NCBI RefSeq assembly: GCF_000006405.1
Contig: NW_003208655.1
Span: 372,001-436,000, forward strand
DNA from: Perkinsus marinus ATCC 50983
Taxonomy: Eukaryota; Perkinsozoa; Perkinsida; Perkinsidae
Reading direction: 5' to 3'
Length of the DNA: 64,000 nt
Every line of letters starts with the position of its first letter. Position 1 is the stretch's first letter. The notes beneath the pieces are model-generated. The model ran no database searches. It was not told where the DNA came from and was given only the letters and a program-made list of their open reading frames with translations. A program made the translations under genes and the position numbers. Shown one piece after another: positions 54,774-64,000 of this stretch.

Positions 54774-56913
54774 TCATCGTTCATTTTTCTCGTGAATAAG
54801 TTGCCGCAATAACGGTAATGCTGTTCTCAACGTTTTCTCCGTCGGAAGCCCCACTGCATGCCACCTTATATAACCAAGTCGATCCACCATTAAAACTAAA
54901 AAGACGTTCTTGCTGCTGACAAAATCCGACTCTTGCATATGTGTGAACTCACCCACTGGTAGACCTGGATTATATAAATGCAATTTTGGTATCAAATCTC
55001 GTCTCCATTTTCCACGATAAACGTAGGTGTTCATCAGCTCATCTCGGCCTTCAACCTGAAATGCCCAAAAATATCTTGAGGTTCAACCACGTAAGATTCA
55101 AACCTGGTCCCGTAAAGTCAACTTCGTCAGAGGATGCGTCCTCCTGTTAATCCAACCCTCATGAAAATGCACCTACCAAGCCGACTCTCCGTCACGCGCC
55201 ACAAAATTATCACCATCACCTGCACCATTTGCGTCGTATCCTCTTTCCCCTCCAAAATCGGCCGCAAATTTTCCTTCCACATTCTAACTCCTGAGTACAG
55301 TGACGACAACGGCTGACCTGGGCGAAAAATTCCGGAAAAAAACCAAAAATTTTTCGACTCACCCGAAAATATATGCATAACCGTAATCTTTCCCTCCAGC
55401 TTGTTAAACAGCGTACACGGTTTAGCCGTAAAACGCCACGACTGACTCTGAGGCTGGTATATCTACGAAATAACAAAGGTGCGGTATTAACCTCATCCGT
55501 ACCATAAAATTTATCGATATAAANNNNNNNNNNNNNNNNNNNNNNNNNNNNNNNNNNNNNNNNNNNNNNNNNNNNNNNNNNNNNNNNNNNNNNNNNNNNN
55601 NNNNNNNNNNNNNNNNNNNNNNNACCCGTTTTACGTAAAGTGGCGTAATACTCTGTGAAAAACGCCATATTCGCGGTGATATGCAGTACTCGTTACACAT
55701 ATTTTCCACTACTATTTTTCATACCACTAGGGTGGTGAAACTCCATAAAAAACTCCCCCCTCACTACCGGGTCCACATACAGGTCCATAGGCCATCGGTA
55801 AGCAACTGATCTCGGTATAAGAACGTTCGTCCAATTGTATGCTGCCGTCTGCCCTTCATGATACGGTTCGATCTTCATACTACACGAGTACCTTACAACA
55901 CTAATAATATCTTCTAGATCTACCATAACTCGACCAACTTCGGTGACATATTTATCGGCTCGGCAAATCCCAACGATCGACGAACCGCATCTACTGCCAG
56001 TCCGAACGGTCCAACCTAATAGTAAAAATCATTGGCAAAAAAATACCACCCGCACCGCGAAGATTTCAAGATACTCCCCGAAAATCCCTATCGTCCAATT
56101 AAAGGGAAAAAAACCAAAAATCACAGCCCTCAAAAGTCAAAATCATGCAAATTTTCCGTCTATAAAAAAATTTTTCCACGAAAAAATCCCAAAAAAATAA
56201 AATCGACACTGTACGAATTTTACAGCAACATATCCAAAAATAATATTTTTTTCCAAAAATTCTTATTCTACTGCCCAACGCTCAACTTTACACACTAAAG
56301 AACTTCACGATTCTTCCACTATTTTCCAGAACCGATTCACGATTTCGCTCGCCCGACAAATCTTAATTTCACAGAACTATTCACGTGCTACGGAAGGCTT
56401 AAACGGCGATCAATTTTTACTGTATAAATTTCGTGCCGTTTTTCGTAACTGCGATATATATTCCCTATTACAGTTACTGAGAACGGTATGATGGGTGTGA
56501 AAGTTGCCAGAAAAATTGCCGATATTTACCATTTTTCCGACAAATTTCGATACGCAATGAAGTAAAACTAATAAATGTGGTATGAGATGAACGGTAGATG
56601 GTAAAAGCTTATTATTATACAATGGAGTTTCACCACCCTAGTGATATGGAAAACACCAGTGAAAAACGTATTTCACGACTACTGCGCACCACGAATATCG
56701 CATTTTCCTCCCAGTTTTACGCCACTTCACGTAAAACGGGTGGTGAGACTCCAATAGTACTCCAATTTCATTTTCACATACCACAAATTCAACCTCCCCG
56801 ACCACTACCATAGGCCTCCTGGCATCCCCCTCAGCCAAGACTGCCGCTTCTCGCGATGACCCTTTATAAAGGGAACTTCTTACAGCACTACCACCCGAAA
56901 TGTTAGACCACAT
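54774..56913 (-). CDS. ATP10-like mitochondrial ATP synthase assembly factor
   Basis: The last exon (55055-54774) encodes VEGRDELMNTYVYRGKWRRD...NVFLVLMVDRLGYIRWHAVGLPTEKT, the family's C-terminal V-D-x-x-x-x-IRW-x-x-x-G signature. Upstream exons join in phase through introns of 48 and 47 nt: VHFHEGWINRRTHPLTKLTL and GQPLSSLYSGVRMWKENLRP. Before that lies FTAKPCTLFNKLEGKITVMHIFS, the L-x-GK-x-T-V strand. ATP10 acts in mitochondria on subunit 6 of ATP synthase in yeast. Candidate N-terminal exons (55926-55760; MWSNISGG at 56913) are less certain. A 100-N gap and three MITE copies fall inside the locus. One intron carries motif A and the next a B-box-like sequence. Confidence 0.62.
55056..55103 (-). 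repeat. 48-nt ATP10 intron with tRNA-like B box
   Basis: Splicing joins LTLRDQ to VEGRDELMN in phase 0. The donor side reads CCAGGTTTGAATCTTACGTG, a one-mismatch B box straddling the exon end. Confidence 0.5.
55173..55219 (-). repeat. 47-nt ATP10 intron built around core motif A
   Basis: GTGATGGTGATAATTTTGTG, then GCGCGTGACGGAGAG and GGCTTGGTAG. It joins TTQMVQ to VHFHEGW in phase 0. Confidence 0.75.
55524..55623. other. Assembly gap (100 N)
   Basis: Exactly 100 Ns, the usual placeholder for a gap of unknown size. The right flank is the internal part of a MITE M1 copy, so the assembly probably broke in this repeat. Confidence 0.95.
55624..55746 (-). repeat. MITE family M1, abutting the gap
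   Basis: Inverted copy: ACCCGTTTTACGTAAAGTGG to CTAGGGTGGTGAAACTCCAT. One end is lost in the gap. Confidence 0.8.
56623..56754 (+). repeat. MITE family M1
   Basis: TGGAGTTTCACCACCCTAGT to AAACGGGTGGTGAGACTCCA. It lies within the ATP10 locus near its candidate first exon. Confidence 0.85.
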
Positions 56914-57094
56914 AGAGCGAACCTAAAGTGAAATGCAAAACTACGAGGGTAAATACTGCATTGAAAATCGATTTTTTTTTCTCATATCCTCAAAAATTTC
57001 AGCACGGACGCATAATAGCGCCAAAAATCTCAAATCACAAGGAAGATATATGATAGATGATTCACTTGGTTATTCTGAGATTCAGTCTGACGGC

Positions 57095-57262
57095 CAACTT
57101 CGTATGTTGGTGACAATGTGAAAATTTGGAGAAAATTTAGGGACAGTTTCCTTGGTTTTTGTGCACTACTACCCGAACTCGTATGTAAACTTGCATAATC
57201 AGCTTTAGAAACTCCCAAGCTCAGCTGAGGGGAGCAGACATATATCTTCCTACTCCAACATT
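57095..57262 (+). repeat. ~170-bp dispersed repeat R2
   Basis: It has CTTCGTATGTTGGTGACAAT, GGTTTTTGTGCACTACTA, CTCAGCTGAGGGGAGCAGAC and CTACTCCAACATTGC. Confidence 0.75.
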
Positions 57263-57340
57263 GCTAAGATTCATTTCTTGCCACCCGTAAAAGATTCACT
57301 AAACGCCCAGCTGATGACAACTAGCGTAGATTAACTCGAA

Positions 57341-57470
57341 ACAGTGTTGATAGCTATGTTCGCTTTCCTCAACTGACACACGAAAAATCATCAAGAATTT
57401 TCCAAAATTTCCTCAGAATTTTCATATTGTCACCAACACACATAGTTGACCATGTGCATATCCCCGCCCC
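57341..57470 (-). repeat. ~170-bp dispersed repeat R2, partial
   Basis: It has AGTGTTGATAGCTATGTTCG, TCATATTGTCACCAACACAC and GTTGACCATGTGCATA. The inner block is deleted. It lies 80 bp from an inverted copy. Confidence 0.7.
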
Positions 57471-57893
57471 ACCACAACACTGTAAGAGGATTACTACCAT
57501 CGGTGCTAAGGATGCCGTTTTCATGTTAGTTTCCATAGACTCCCCGAATTTGATTCCCTCTACACCATTTTCAGCCGAGGCTTCGATCAGCGCGCCCTCG
57601 GACGATCGCTGAATCTTAGGGGAACTACTACTAGAGCTCATGAGAGTATCTAAGGTTCAACTAGACTGCCGACAGAAAATAAGATACCTTTACTATTCCT
57701 CACACCTAATATACGTTTCTATTAACCTTAATGGATGTCGCCAAACATAAGACTAAATTATCACGAACCATTAAAACCATACCACATCACGGCGAACTCT
57801 TCTCACTTCACGCCATGACTCCCTATAGACATAAAGGCGTTATGAATGAGCATCCCACTACTGGTTCAACAGACATTTCACTATAAACATCAG

Positions 57894-58013
57894 TGGAGTT
57901 TCACCACCAGCCGTGATATGAAAACACTAGTGAAAAACATATTTCACGACTACTACAGTATACCGCGAATACCGCGTTTTTCACCAAGTTTTACGCGGCA
58001 CTTCACGTAAACC
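57894..58013 (+). repeat. MITE family M1, 3' end missing
   Basis: TGGAGTTTCACCACCAGCCG to CACTTCACGTAAACC. The right terminal repeat is absent. Confidence 0.8.
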
Positions 58014-58240
58014 ATTATTACCAGTATTACATACCGTAACATTATAAAAGTTATCTCCCCCTGAGTTCTCCCCAAAATTTCTACTACCATTGTTCACTAC
58101 GGAGCTCAGCGTGGTCAACTTCCGCCGTAGTATTAGCCGACAGACACTCCCAAGATGGACGGGGCGTAAGGTAGATTGTGAAATTATCATCAGCAACTGA
58201 TACGAGAAGAAAACCAAAGACGCCATTTTAGGGCGCGCGC

Positions 58241-58267
58241 TTAATTTCATGGCGCGTGACAAAATTT
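58241..58267 (+). repeat. Intron core motif A, upstream of the first DRC1 exon
   Basis: TTAATTTCATGGCGCGTGAC precedes an AG about 15-30 nt before the first coding exon, so it may be in a 5' intron. Confidence 0.6.
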
Positions 58268-58303
58268 GTGAGCAGTATTTGAGTTTCCATACCGATCAAA
58301 CTG

Positions 58304-61300
58304 ATGACAATGGACGAAGTAATAGCGATCGTCGCCCGTACTGATGCTGATCTCATTGAGGAGGTCACCAACATCAAAGCTGAGGCGGATGACAGCGAAA
58401 ACAGCATAAGAATAGAGAATGAGAACGCGCGGATGGACAGGTACTGATTCTTGTGTGGATTCACAAAAATAAAAAAAATATAAACAAAAAAATAAAAATG
58501 TACAAGTCGAAATATGCACATGTTTACCGACGACGTGTGCTGGAAATTTTTGCGAATTCTCTTTTATTTCTGTACATTTCAAAGGGCCTTGGAGGGGATT
58601 TCAACTCGGGAGCAATTCTTCACATTTTCTTCCTCCACAAAATTATATTGTTACAATGGACAATCGAATTCAATGCCAACATTAACTTTCCAACGTTTCT
58701 AATGACCATTTCTAATAATAAGCTCGCTCTCTATCACAACTACTTCATCGTTGATAAAAATACTCGTATAATTTCGCAAAGTTTTTCTTTTTTTTTCTGT
58801 TTTGTCTGGCTATTCACGCCGGGAGAAGTCATTGGATCTGCGAAATTATCAGACCAAAAATGGAGCTTCACCGATGTGAAAAACCCGTATATTCGCACTA
58901 TACAGTAGTTGTGAAATATATATTTTTCACTAGTGTTTTTCATTTCACGGCTGGTGAAACTCCAATGGTCGTATCGCGTAACTAGATTTTCGACTAAAAA
59001 AAGGAAAATTCTCAACGCAACAATGGACTTTTGAAATGCTATGTATAGTATCGGGATCTTGCTGAAAGGTGGATAATAACTCCTCTGAAAAATGCTGACG
59101 AAAATCGGTAAATAAATTACATCTATTGTAAATCGAAACTTAGCAGCAAATATTCATTTTTCAACGACAGCAGTTCGTTATAATAGTTTTATTTTTTACC
59201 ATTTTTTCCACCACGCTCAATTGATATTTTTAAAAAAATTTTGAAAAAATTGCAAAAATTTTGCCGGAAAATATCGTTTTTTCCAGATATGAAGCACTTC
59301 AAATAGAAGCGGTTACATCTAATAGGAAGAACGCAGCAGTTGATATGAAGTGGGCAGACTTCGATCGGATTAAAATTGCCCGAGTAGTATTAAAAATGTC
59401 CTCGCTAGGAATCGTACCCGGGACCTCCTCAGGAACTAGCCAAGGAGTTGGAAATGCAGACCAAAGCCTGTCAAGCTATTATCGATTCTAAAGTGAGGGA
59501 GATTTTTGTCACGCGCCATGAAATTATTCGTCCTTAGGATCGCCGAATTCGAGAATTTCTGAGTGAACTTGAAGACAAAAACTACTCATACGTGAAAGCT
59601 ATGGAGCGGGCAGAGCAAGACGTAATGCACTCTGGAAAAAATTGTTGTTGTAGTAGTAGAAACAGTGTTGGAGTAGGAATATCTGTTCGCCTTGCTCAGC
59701 TGCTGAGCTTAGGAGTTCCGAAAGCTGATAGGAGTCTGCCGAGAAGAATGCAGAAATTTATGAAATTTTCCCAAACTTTTCTCGGAATTTTTTCCACACA
59801 CTGGGTAGTGGTATGGAATAAAATCAAGTAAAACACGATGTATGGAAATTTTTGGTTTTTTGTTGCAACGAAATTCCCTACATTGAAAACTCTAACAAAG
59901 AGAATGAAATTTCGATCATCATTTTTGTGAAATTTCCAAAATTTCCGGAAAAAATCAGTCGTGAATTTTTTTATTGCCGAGAAATCAGTCGATAATTTTG
60001 GGGCGCGTGACGGTTGGCTATAGGTTGGGAAAATGTCGAAGTTGATAACAGCGAATATAAGGAAGCAACGAGACGTCCATAGAAAACAGCTGGAATCTTT
60101 CGAACGTCTTTTGGAGAGAGAAAGAGTTGATCTTTTAGACAAGCAAAAAAGAGAAATGGATGATCTCTTTGAGAAAAGGCGACAAGTAATATCATGTTTT
60201 TAATGGAGTTCCACTAACGGTGATATGAAAAAAAAACACGGGAGTTTTACGCGTTTTACGCGAAGCGGCGATATTCGCGGTGATATGCAGTAGTTGTGGA
60301 ATATATTTTCCAGTAGTGCTTTTTCATATCACTAGGGTGAAAACGCGATTAGGAATGAAAAAAACATATTTCACATTTCACTTTGCGGAAAACAATTTTC
60401 GTTGCCGAAAAATATGCGAAAATTTTTATGGAGTATTACGCCACTTCACGTTAACTTGTGTGAAGGCGTCGGGTTAGCTGCTGCGATAACGGAATTGCAT
60501 TTTCTACGTTGGAGTTTCACTTGTGAGATTAAAAACAGTAGTGAAAAACATACTTCACAGCTAACGTATAGTGAATAACGCGTAAATTACGTCATGTGTC
60601 TTTTTTACGGAAAATTTGCCGAGAAATTTCAATTTACTTTACATCGCGTTTTTCACGTGGAAAAGTTCCAATGATGAGAAATACGGACTATGTCGGGTGG
60701 TTTTTCTTAGAGGGAAGAAAATGAATTTTTCGACCAACGACAGGAACGTGAAAAAGGATTCCAGCAGAGGACCGACGAGTTATTGCATCGGGTAGGACAA
60801 GGGGAGAAAAGTGGGTAAAAAAATCCGTAATTTTTTTCATCAAATTTTCGAAAAAATAACTTGCTTAGTCCGCGTGTTATTGCCCATTTTACTTGAAAAA
60901 AATTCGATGATTTTTTTGGTAAAAAAATTTGAAAAAATTTCGCAAACTAGGCCTTCTCGGAGAAGGGGCGGAGCTCGGCATCCGGGTTCGATTCCCATGC
61001 CTGGCATTTTTCTGCAAAAATATGTTTTTTGCACGGAAATCTACATGGTCCGGGCGGAACCCTAATTTCGTATTTTTCCTAGTATCCCCAGAGCGAGAGC
61101 TATCGAATGGTGTATAGCATGTGATCATAACCTCTCTAGATCGAGCTGGATAATTTGTACGCACGCACGCACGCACAAAGTGTTAGTAAAGTGAGAGAAT
61201 ACGCTCCGCTCGCTTCGCTCGCTCCGCAATTTGAGTTTTTATGTTTCTATGGAATTAGCAGTAATGAATTCGTGATCGTTCCGAGATGAAGTCGGGCGTT

Positions 61301-64000
61301 TTCACTCAGTGTAAAATCGTTGAAATTTTTTCGTAAAAAAATAAATTTTCCGTTCCGAAAATATTTTTCTCATGTATTAATTTCCTTTCGAAAATTAATT
61401 TTTCCGTGTATTTTTTTCCGTTTCGAAAAAATTTTTTCCCAAGTCAGGACCTCGACGAGTTCAATAAAGCGAAGATATCGTTGGAAAATTCGATAAACGA
61501 ATTGGAGGAGCATTCTGAGCGAACAATGGCAACTTATCAGTTAAATAAAGAGAAATTGGATTACAATTTGCAGGTGGGAAATCTTGGAATCTTGAGAGCT
61601 CTTGCATTTCCTCAACGAAATGTGTTGGTGATATTCATGGAAAATGCTCTTTGGTTTTCGTATGTCAACTTTTACAGTGGAGTTTTAGGCGTGATATGAT
61701 GAAAAACATATTTCACGTTTCACGTTGAAGTGCGTGAAAAATGGATTTTATTTTTCCGGTTGGTGAAATTGAGTTTTAGCCGTTATGTGGAAAACGCTAG
61801 TGAAAAAAACAGATTTCACATTTGTGAATATTACGTTTTTTGCAAGGGAAAATTACGCCACTTGTCGTAAAATGGTTGAAACTCTCGAGCTCAGCTGAAG
61901 GAAGCGAACATATATTCCTAAACGGTGATAATGGAGTTTCACCACCCTAGTGATATGAAAAACACATTCCACGACTACTACAGATATCGCGTTTTTCATG
62001 GAGTTTTACGCGCCACTTCACGTAAAACGGGTCGTGCAACTTCAATTTTGTCGGCAGGTTCTCGCAGAAAGAAATAAGGAGCATACCGCTATTGAAGCCG
62101 CGTATAAAATGAAGTTGGGGAAAATGCGAAATGCTAAGCAGAAGATATCTCAAAAGTGATTTTATGTATTTCTACGGTGAATTGTTATATTGCTGACAGT
62201 GAATTTCTGGAAAAAATAGGAACACGAAACGAATAATCGTTCGACTGCGCAGGGAAATTATGTGAGAAATCGGATTTTTTTACCCGTTATTAATCGTCGG
62301 TATGATGTAAAAGGGTAAATTTCGCGTTTTATCGTTATTGACACGCGTGAGCGAATAAACGTTCGGGTTAATTTAGAAAAATTTTAATCACCGGAAAATT
62401 CACTATGGAGTCTGTCAACTTGTACGTGAGGGGAATGGCAATCGTCTTGAAGGTTTGCCGAGATGGAGGCGACTCTGCGGAAGGAGAACACTGACTTGAC
62501 TGAAGACCTCGACAGACTAATGCAACAATATCGGCAAGTATTGGAGAAGACGCAAACTTTCCAAGAACAGGATGAGAAAAAATTTTCGGAAATTTGGGCG
62601 AATAACGAGAGGGAAGTCAAAAGTTTGGTGGAAAAGGTCTTGGATGGTGATAGGATTATACATGAACAGGTGAGATTGAAATTATGAAATCGATCACTGG
62701 GGCGCGCGCGGTTGTTGTAGGGCTTAGGGCGGCTGGAATATAAAAAGAAGTGGGTGATTTTTTCCTGCTATATCGAAAAAAAGGGGGAAATTTTTTGACG
62801 TCGAAATTCGAAATTGATGGAAAATTTAACCCATGTGCATTTGGTTTTCTTTTCTTGTTAGTTGTTGGGTCTCGATTGGGCAGTGCCAAGCGTGGAGCAA
62901 ATGCAGCAGGAGATAGAGGTTATGAGCGAGGCAGGGACGGTGACGGGGAAGGCCTCTACTGCGCTGCTGAGCAGTGAAAGCGGTCGTACTGCTAGTTCAG
63001 GAGGAGGAAGATTTTCGGTAAGAAATTTCATGGGAATCGTAAAGGTTGTGTTTTTTTCGATTTTTTTTCGGGAAATTTTTCGGGTAATTTTCCAGGTTCG
63101 GCTCGCGAATGTTTTATCAAAGTTTCACCCGTTTTATGTGAAGTGGCGTAATACTCAGCGAAAAACGCGAAATTTGCGGTGATATGCAGTAGTCGTGAAA
63201 TATGTTATTTCATCGTTGTTTTCATATCACTAGGGTGAAACTCTTATTTTTTTTAAGTTTTTCCGAATTTTCTGTGCGATTTTCTTTCATGCTGGACTCG
63301 TGAATATTTAATTCTTTTTGCATTTTTTTGCAATTTTTTGCGATTTTTTTTGCATTTTTTGTCAATTTTAGGGTAGCAAAGTGAAAGCAGTGATGGATTG
63401 GATTCGCGAAGAGGCCGCATTCTTACTCGACATCAACGTGAAGGAGCAATGCAAGGACCTGCCACCTGAGCACAGGGCTGTTGTTGAGGTAAAAAAAATT
63501 TCCTGATTTTTTTCCACAAAATATAAATTTTCAGATTGATGCGATTCTACGGGCGATTGGTTGTGATGATCAACGCGACATAGACTTGCTAGTATCCCAA
63601 TTTTTCCGCGGCCAAGATGAAGACGATGAGACGTGTTTGGTGGAAGCAGACGACATTTTGAAATTAATAACGGAATTTATGGTAGAAAAGGAAAATCTCA
63701 AATTGGCTGAAGTGGCACCCGATAAGTATGTTGGGGCGAAAATTTGAAAAATTTTTGGTAAAATTATTTTAATTAGGAAAAAGAAAGGCCAGAAGGGTGG
63801 AGAGAAAACTGATGCGGAAAAAGCAGCCCGAAGGCGTCGAGAAGAGCGGAAGTATCTTGAGGTTCGGTATGAAAGATACGGATCATGCCCGATTAGGTTC
63901 TGGGAGAGAATTGGCCATGCGTTGCCGTCAATGAATGTTCGCCTCCATGAAGCTGTGGAGAGCTGTCTTAATCGACAGCTGAAGTTGCTGAACTTACGTG
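58304..64000 (+). CDS. DRC1: Dynein regulatory complex subunit 1 (partial at window end)
   Basis: Thirteen exons join in phase: 58304-58440, 59287-59383, 59433-59492, 59538-59621, 60024-60185, 60711-60792, 61448-61573, 62058-62155, 62453-62669, 62862-63017, 63372-63488, 63535-63725 and 63777-64000. Diagnostic segments are VTNIKAEADDSEN, DRRIREFLSELEDKNYSYVK, ATYQLNKEKLDYNLQVLAER, KKFSEIWANNEREVKSLVEK, DGDRIIHEQLLGLDW and RFWERIGHALPS near the C-terminus. Most of the protein is coiled coil. DRC1 is a core subunit of the nexin-dynein regulatory complex that links axonemal doublets, so the organism builds motile cilia. The first exon may not be the true start. The last residues lie beyond the window. 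Introns range from 45 nt to over 800 nt, the long ones filled by MITEs and R2 copies. Confidence 0.88.
58505..58585 (+). repeat. R2 fragment in a DRC1 intron
   Basis: AATATGCACATGTTTACCGA, GTGTGCTGG and TTTATTTCTGTACATTTC match the left half of R2. Confidence 0.55.
58861..58964 (+). repeat. MITE family M1, diverged
   Basis: TGGAGCTTCACCGATGTGAA to GGCTGGTGAAACTCCA. Terminal repeats are intact, the interior is shortened. DRC1 intron. Confidence 0.75.
59384..59432 (-). repeat. 49-nt DRC1 intron with antisense B-box-like sequence
   Basis: Splicing joins FDRIKIAR to ELAKELEMQTK in phase. The gene strand contains GGAATCGTACCCGGGACCTC, which resembles GATTCGAACCTGGGACCTC in the tomosyn candidate intron. 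Confidence 0.6.
59493..59537 (-). repeat. 45-nt DRC1 intron built around core motif A
   Basis: GTGAGGGAGATTTTT, then GTCACGCGCCATGAAATTAT, then TCGTCCTTAG. It joins IIDSK to DRRIREFL exactly where the DRC1 family is continuous. Confidence 0.85.
59664..59805 (-). repeat. ~170-bp dispersed repeat R2
   Basis: It has CAGTGTTGGAGTAGGAATAT, TCAGCTGCTGAGCTTAGGAG and GCAGAAATTTATGAAATTTT. DRC1 intron. Confidence 0.65.
59991..60012 (+). repeat. Intron core motif A at a DRC1 intron 3' end
   Basis: GATAATTTTGGGGCGCGTGA lies 10 nt before the CTATAG acceptor of the exon beginning VGKMSKLITANIRK. Confidence 0.65.
60204..60342 (+). repeat. MITE family M1, rearranged
   Basis: TGGAGTTCCACTAACGGTGA at the left; CGCGGTGATATGCAGTAGTT and ATATCACTAGGGTGAAA at the right. 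It looks like two half-elements in opposite orientation. DRC1 intron. Confidence 0.65.
60511..60670 (+). repeat. MITE family M1, long variant
   Basis: TGGAGTTTCACTTGTGAGAT to TTTCACGTGGAAAAGTTCCA. The interior has extra A/T-rich sequence. DRC1 intron. Confidence 0.65.
60955..61015 (+). repeat. tRNA-like remnant in a DRC1 intron
   Basis: CTAGGCC pairs in six of seven positions with TGCCTGG. CCGGGTTCGATTCCC is a good B box. The spacing is about 12 nt too short for a full cloverleaf. Confidence 0.45.
61678..61768 (+). repeat. MITE family M1, diverged
   Basis: TGGAGTTTTAGGCGTGATAT to CGGTTGGTGAAATT. It is directly followed by another copy. DRC1 intron. Confidence 0.6.
61769..61884 (+). repeat. 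MITE family M1, diverged
   Basis: TTGAGTTTTAGCCGTTATGT to CGTAAAATGGTTGAAACTC. Adjacent to the previous copy. DRC1 intron. Confidence 0.65.
61875..61925 (+). repeat. R2 fragment in a DRC1 intron
   Basis: GAGCTCAGCTGAAGGAAGCG and AACATATATTCCTAAA match the right end of R2, wedged between two MITE copies. Confidence 0.6.
61932..62045 (+). repeat. MITE family M1, close to a DRC1 exon
   Basis: TGGAGTTTCACCACCCTAGT to GTAAAACGGGTCGTGCAACT. It ends 12 nt before the acceptor of the exon starting VLAERNKEH, so it supplies most of the intron 3' end. Confidence 0.8.
63120..63243 (-). repeat. MITE family M1
   Basis: AAGTTTCACCCGTTTTATGT to ATATCACTAGGGTGAAACTC, inverted relative to the others. DRC1 intron. 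Confidence 0.8.

Noticed and set aside
62695-62712. Further motif A copy (GGGGCGCGCGCGG)
   Set aside because: The GC part fits, but the AATTTC-type flank is missing. It may be a decayed copy.

Overview
This is a eukaryotic nuclear window, most likely from a perkinsid (Perkinsus-like) or dinoflagellate-lineage alveolate. The best evidence is on the minus strand at 421-441. There a sequence differs at about one position, as I recall the consensus, from the 22-nt spliced leader that dinoflagellates and perkinsids trans-splice onto their mRNAs. It sits directly upstream of what looks like a reverse-transcribed mRNA copy. Standard stop codons, many tiny introns (about 25-80 nt), an axonemal gene (DRC1), a polycystin channel and a protist-type transmembrane adenylate cyclase fit this. 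The genus is an inference.

Layout. 0-7.9 kb is gene-poor and repeat-rich: a spliced-leader retrocopy, its diverged sibling, a 126-bp tandem duplication, a PB1-domain gene with an apparent frameshift, AT-rich repeats, a glutamine-repeat ORF and a weak minus-strand gene. 8.1-17.0 kb (+) is a complete UBR1/2-type N-recognin ubiquitin ligase. 17.5-21.2 kb holds a 25-bp-arm palindrome, an unrecognised membrane protein gene, six 73-bp tandem repeats and two small ORFs. 21.3-27.1 kb (+) has a DUF900-type alpha/beta hydrolase, a one-exon 372-residue protein and a helical-looking protein. 28.1-30.2 kb (-) has two tandem Mpo1/DUF962 genes. 32.4-36.8 kb (+) is a copine that appears to end in a RING finger. 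37.5-42.7 kb (+) is a polycystin-2-like channel, followed by an unrecognised gene. 45.5-56.9 kb (-) carries an adenylate cyclase, a tomosyn/Lgl-like WD40 protein and an ATP10-like mitochondrial assembly factor. 58.3-64.0 kb (+) is DRC1, cut by the window end.

Two gene sets hint at themes: UBR and the copine-RING are ubiquitin ligases, and DRC1, polycystin and the cyclase would fit a motile, sensory cilium. There is no operon-like organisation.

The most unusual signal is in the introns. Introns at homology-supported junctions in DRC1, ATP10 and tomosyn, all 43-47 nt, share a core reading GTCACGCGCCACGAAATTA or its complement. Near-copies occur in at least six other places. Other introns contain tRNA T-arm/B-box-like sequence and some are almost tRNA-sized. 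Both patterns suggest introner-like intron gain. A 110-140 bp MITE family with ends GGAGTTTCACC/GGTGAAACTCC (12 copies) is confined to 48.6-63.3 kb, where the sequence also becomes much more AT-rich. A second ~170-bp dispersed repeat occurs in introns across the window. Exon joins were made by eye from homology and splice signals, so gene ends are approximate.
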